Shown here: in pieces, positions 61,391-64,000 of the stretch
How positions within the stretch are numbered: the stretch's first letter is position 1
How the letters are laid out: every line of letters begins with the position of its first letter
Assembly (NCBI GenBank): GCA_032158295.1
Contig: CM063252.1
Coordinates: 9,226,744 to 9,290,743, forward strand
DNA: 64,000 nt
Direction of reading: 5' to 3'
Source of the DNA: Pycnopodia helianthoides
Taxonomy: Eukaryota > Echinodermata > Asteroidea > Forcipulatida > Asteriidae
Position numbers and translations under genes: made by a program
Notes under the pieces: model-generated
Seen by the model: only the letters and a program-made list of their open reading frames with translations
Databases searched by the model: none
What the model was told of the DNA's origin: nothing

Positions 61391-64000
61391 ATTAAGTTAT
61401 TGTTATACTTTACCTGATACTTACTAGTTATGAGCTTCACGTAAAGTTGGCCGATTCTTCAGATTAGTCATCAGTTGGGCAAAGTAACAGTCTTGATACA
61501 GCAATATCATAGTTTACCAGACTACCAGCACCTGTTGAAAAAACCCAGTTAGACATTTGTACTTCTAGGCCTATCCTAAGGTTACTCTAGGCCTACACCA
61601 ATCTTACCATACCTTTGAATCTCCATCATCGTCACGTTGAGCATAGGTGAGACAGCAGAAGATCCAGATTTTCTTTCTCCCCTTTTTTTCTTCTTGACTT
61701 TTTGTTTCCAAAAGGAATGCTTCCTGCCGCTCATTATGACTTTCCCTTATGCAGCGCTCCAAAACTATTTTCCGCCTTTTTATTATCCCCTTAAATCTTA
61801 AAGTTTGCTTAAAGTTTTGGTTTTACTCCCTACTTTTGTTTAGTTTTAAAATTACTTTTGAGTGATGCTTTTCGTTTAGAGTTCACATGTTGCACATTAA
61901 GTTTAAGATAGTTTTGAACTGAAGCTTTGAAATGACTATTAAATCTTTTGACGTGAGGTAGTTTGTACATTGAGGCGGGTTGTTTTTATTATTTTTTTGT
62001 CTTACATCAAATAATTTTGGCGACAGAGACGCACTCAAATTAAAAATATATATTTATGTCTTCTTGAAGTACAGAACTGTTACTTTATTGTTAATATTTA
62101 TGATTTTATTATATCAAGATTCTGAAGGATTCTGAAAGATATTTCAGTGGTTCCTATCTAATCTTCCCTATTGAACTACATGTAGGTTGAAGCATGGTTT
62201 TATTTATGCTACTGAAGTAGCGAAATCATTACGGTATTTGAACATGTCAACTGGAGGACTTTAAATGTCCAATGAATGACTCCATTGACTGTAGACCAAC
62301 AGACTGCGCAGAAGCATCATTGGCTTCGACCAATATGCCATGAAACATGAAAAATCCAGGTGTGAAAAAACATCAGGATAGTGGTTACATCACCAAGGAA
62401 AAAATTATGTTTGTAGACAACATCAACAAGTACTCAGTGGACTTTCTGTACATGGGCGGGAAAAAGGGGAGGGACCCTGGAAATTAAACGGGTTAGATCT
62501 TCCATTACCTTTCGATGTCTCTAAGATCTTTCTCTACCTTTGATACCCTCCTTTTACGTCAAATGGATCCATAGACAAACATTTCTGTAGGCTGTCAAAG
62601 TGACTCATTGGTAGTCAGGAAACAAAACCATCCTTCGATGTGGCAATGGGGAGGATATTGCAGTCCTGTAGTAAAAAATAAAAAATAAACAAACACATAA
62701 GTAAATGGGTAAATAAATAAACGTATAAACAAATGTATTGGTCTATATTGAACACATAACAAAATTCCAAGGCAATAGGTTTCTGTATCTTACTGGCTCC
62801 GGTGTAACTCTTGGATATAACCTAAAGGGTGTCTCAGCAGTAATTGTCTGAAATTGCTTTGCCAAATTTGGAACATTGGGTTTGAACAGGTTTACAAAAA
62901 TAGCAAGTTATAGGCAGAGTATACCTTTCTTTTTAATCGTTCAACTGTTTTAATTCTATATAAAAGTAGATAATTATACAATAAAAAAAACTAACCTTAA
63001 AAAATTTCAACATCTAGTAATGTTTTTGACATATTGCTGAAAAACCTGGAGCAGTTATGTCCACGCAGAAACAACAATCCATAATTGGAATACATATCTG
63101 AGAAAACTCAGATTGAAATGTGTTTGAATCCCTGTCACTTGTTTAAAAAAAATATCTATCTACCAGCCTGAAAATTGTAATAATTTTTTTTTTAAATGTA
63201 GGTCATGCTCTAAACTGTGTTCAATCTAACCCTAATCAAGACGAAGAAGTGGGGAGGGGCACAATGTGGTACCCCTACCATTATTGTGTATCCTTACCAT
63301 CACATGGCACTATGTTAACTTAGCTAATTTCATTTTAATATTATTTTCTATTTTTCTTCTCTTGTGAGTGACATGTTATTGTCAATTTTTATACTGTGGA
63401 AGAGAATAACCATATCATTAGGCTATTCAGTTAAATTTCAACTAAGACAATATTTTCAAAAAGAAATGCTGTAACCGACACAGATTTTCTAAGGAATTAT
63501 TTTGTTGAATTTAACTTAGAGATGAACAAAAAATTTGAACAATAACAAAGTGTTCAGAACAAGAAATAAAATTATGTTCTACGGATGTCTTTTCATCCTA
63601 TGATCCTACTGGCAACTTATATTTAATTAAAAAAATCAGTGAAATGTAATAATTTTTAACAAAAGAAAAACTGAAATATATTTATCAACCAAGCCTCATC
63701 ACTGCACACAAGACCCGAAAGCTGGAGGCCATATTAAATTTTATGTGGAAAACTTAAAGGCTGTTTTCAAAGATTTAATAGGCTAGGAAATATAGCACCC
63801 CAACATTAACCCCATAATAAATACAATGTCAGGTTATTGATAAAGTCAAATTAAACAAGTCTGTAAAATTTTATAGCATGCGGACAGCCCCCAGAAATTA
63901 TGGGAAAAAATACAGTTTTCAACCCAAAATGTACCCCAAAGAAATCCACTAGAGAGAGTGTGGGTAAGACCATAACACACGGCATCTTTCTGCTTTCTTC
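61391..64000. other. No gene seen
   Basis: AT-rich sequence. 62905-63130 has a diverged T3-family fragment (GGCAGAGTATACCTTTCTTT, TGTCCACGCAGAAACAACAA, TCTGAGAAAACTCAGA). No further features recognised to the window end. Confidence 0.4.

Overview
This is animal genomic DNA, most likely from an echinoderm and plausibly a sea star. The basis is intron-rich genes with GT/AG splice sites, a tandem array of scavenger-receptor cysteine-rich (SRCR) exons, a discoidin-type secreted protein, tRNA-Leu-derived SINEs, and dense short TTAA-flanked inverted-repeat elements of a kind I associate with echinoderm genomes (the last is recollection, not a search). The window is AT-rich, mostly non-coding and crowded with MITEs, foldback elements, minisatellites and local duplications. 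There is no bacterial, phage or CRISPR content.

Four gene loci can be supported. (1) An SRCR gene on the + strand at 27512-36256: a TATA box, a signal-peptide exon, a 3.4 kb intron holding a truncated MITE and a 1.6 kb minisatellite, nine near-identical 333-nt phase-1 SRCR exons spaced about 580 bp apart, and a short terminal exon. (2) Two paralogous SLC16-like (monocarboxylate-transporter family) genes on the - strand, each with four exons of matching phase: copy A at 14403-23115, which is frame-broken, and copy B at 44608-49484, which is intact at 423 codons. A dead exon-1 relic of a third copy lies at 12657-12840. (3) A secreted F5/8-type-C (discoidin) gene on the - strand at 38858-40148, with a PAN/apple-like N-terminal part, a TATA-like element and a perfect RFX-type X-box upstream. 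(4) A decayed, roughly twofold duplicated multi-exon locus of unrecognised family on the - strand at about 53.5-61.0 kb.

Region by region: 1-12.6 kb is intergenic repeat ground (foldbacks, SINE, TTAA MITEs, TIR elements, local duplications). 12.6-23.2 kb holds the transporter relic and copy A, with introns full of MITEs. 23.2-27.4 kb is intergenic with a nested inverted-repeat element and a three-unit tandem repeat. 27.4-36.3 kb is the SRCR gene. 36.3-38.8 kb is MITEs. 38.8-40.25 kb is the discoidin gene. 40.3-44.6 kb is intergenic, with a TTTG microsatellite. 44.6-49.5 kb is transporter copy B with a 42-bp satellite in intron 3. 49.5-53.5 kb holds a TIR element and a palindrome-rich repeat block. 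53.5-61.4 kb is the decayed locus and a 25-bp minisatellite. 61.4-64 kb shows no gene.

The SRCR and discoidin products look secreted and are of types commonly used in recognition; the transporters are membrane proteins of unrelated function. I see no evidence that the loci form one pathway. A recurring theme is single-base indels in otherwise well-preserved exons (SRCR copies 2, 3, 5-8, discoidin exon 1, transporter A). Either several loci are decaying or the assembly carries uncorrected indels, and this decides how many of these genes are functional.
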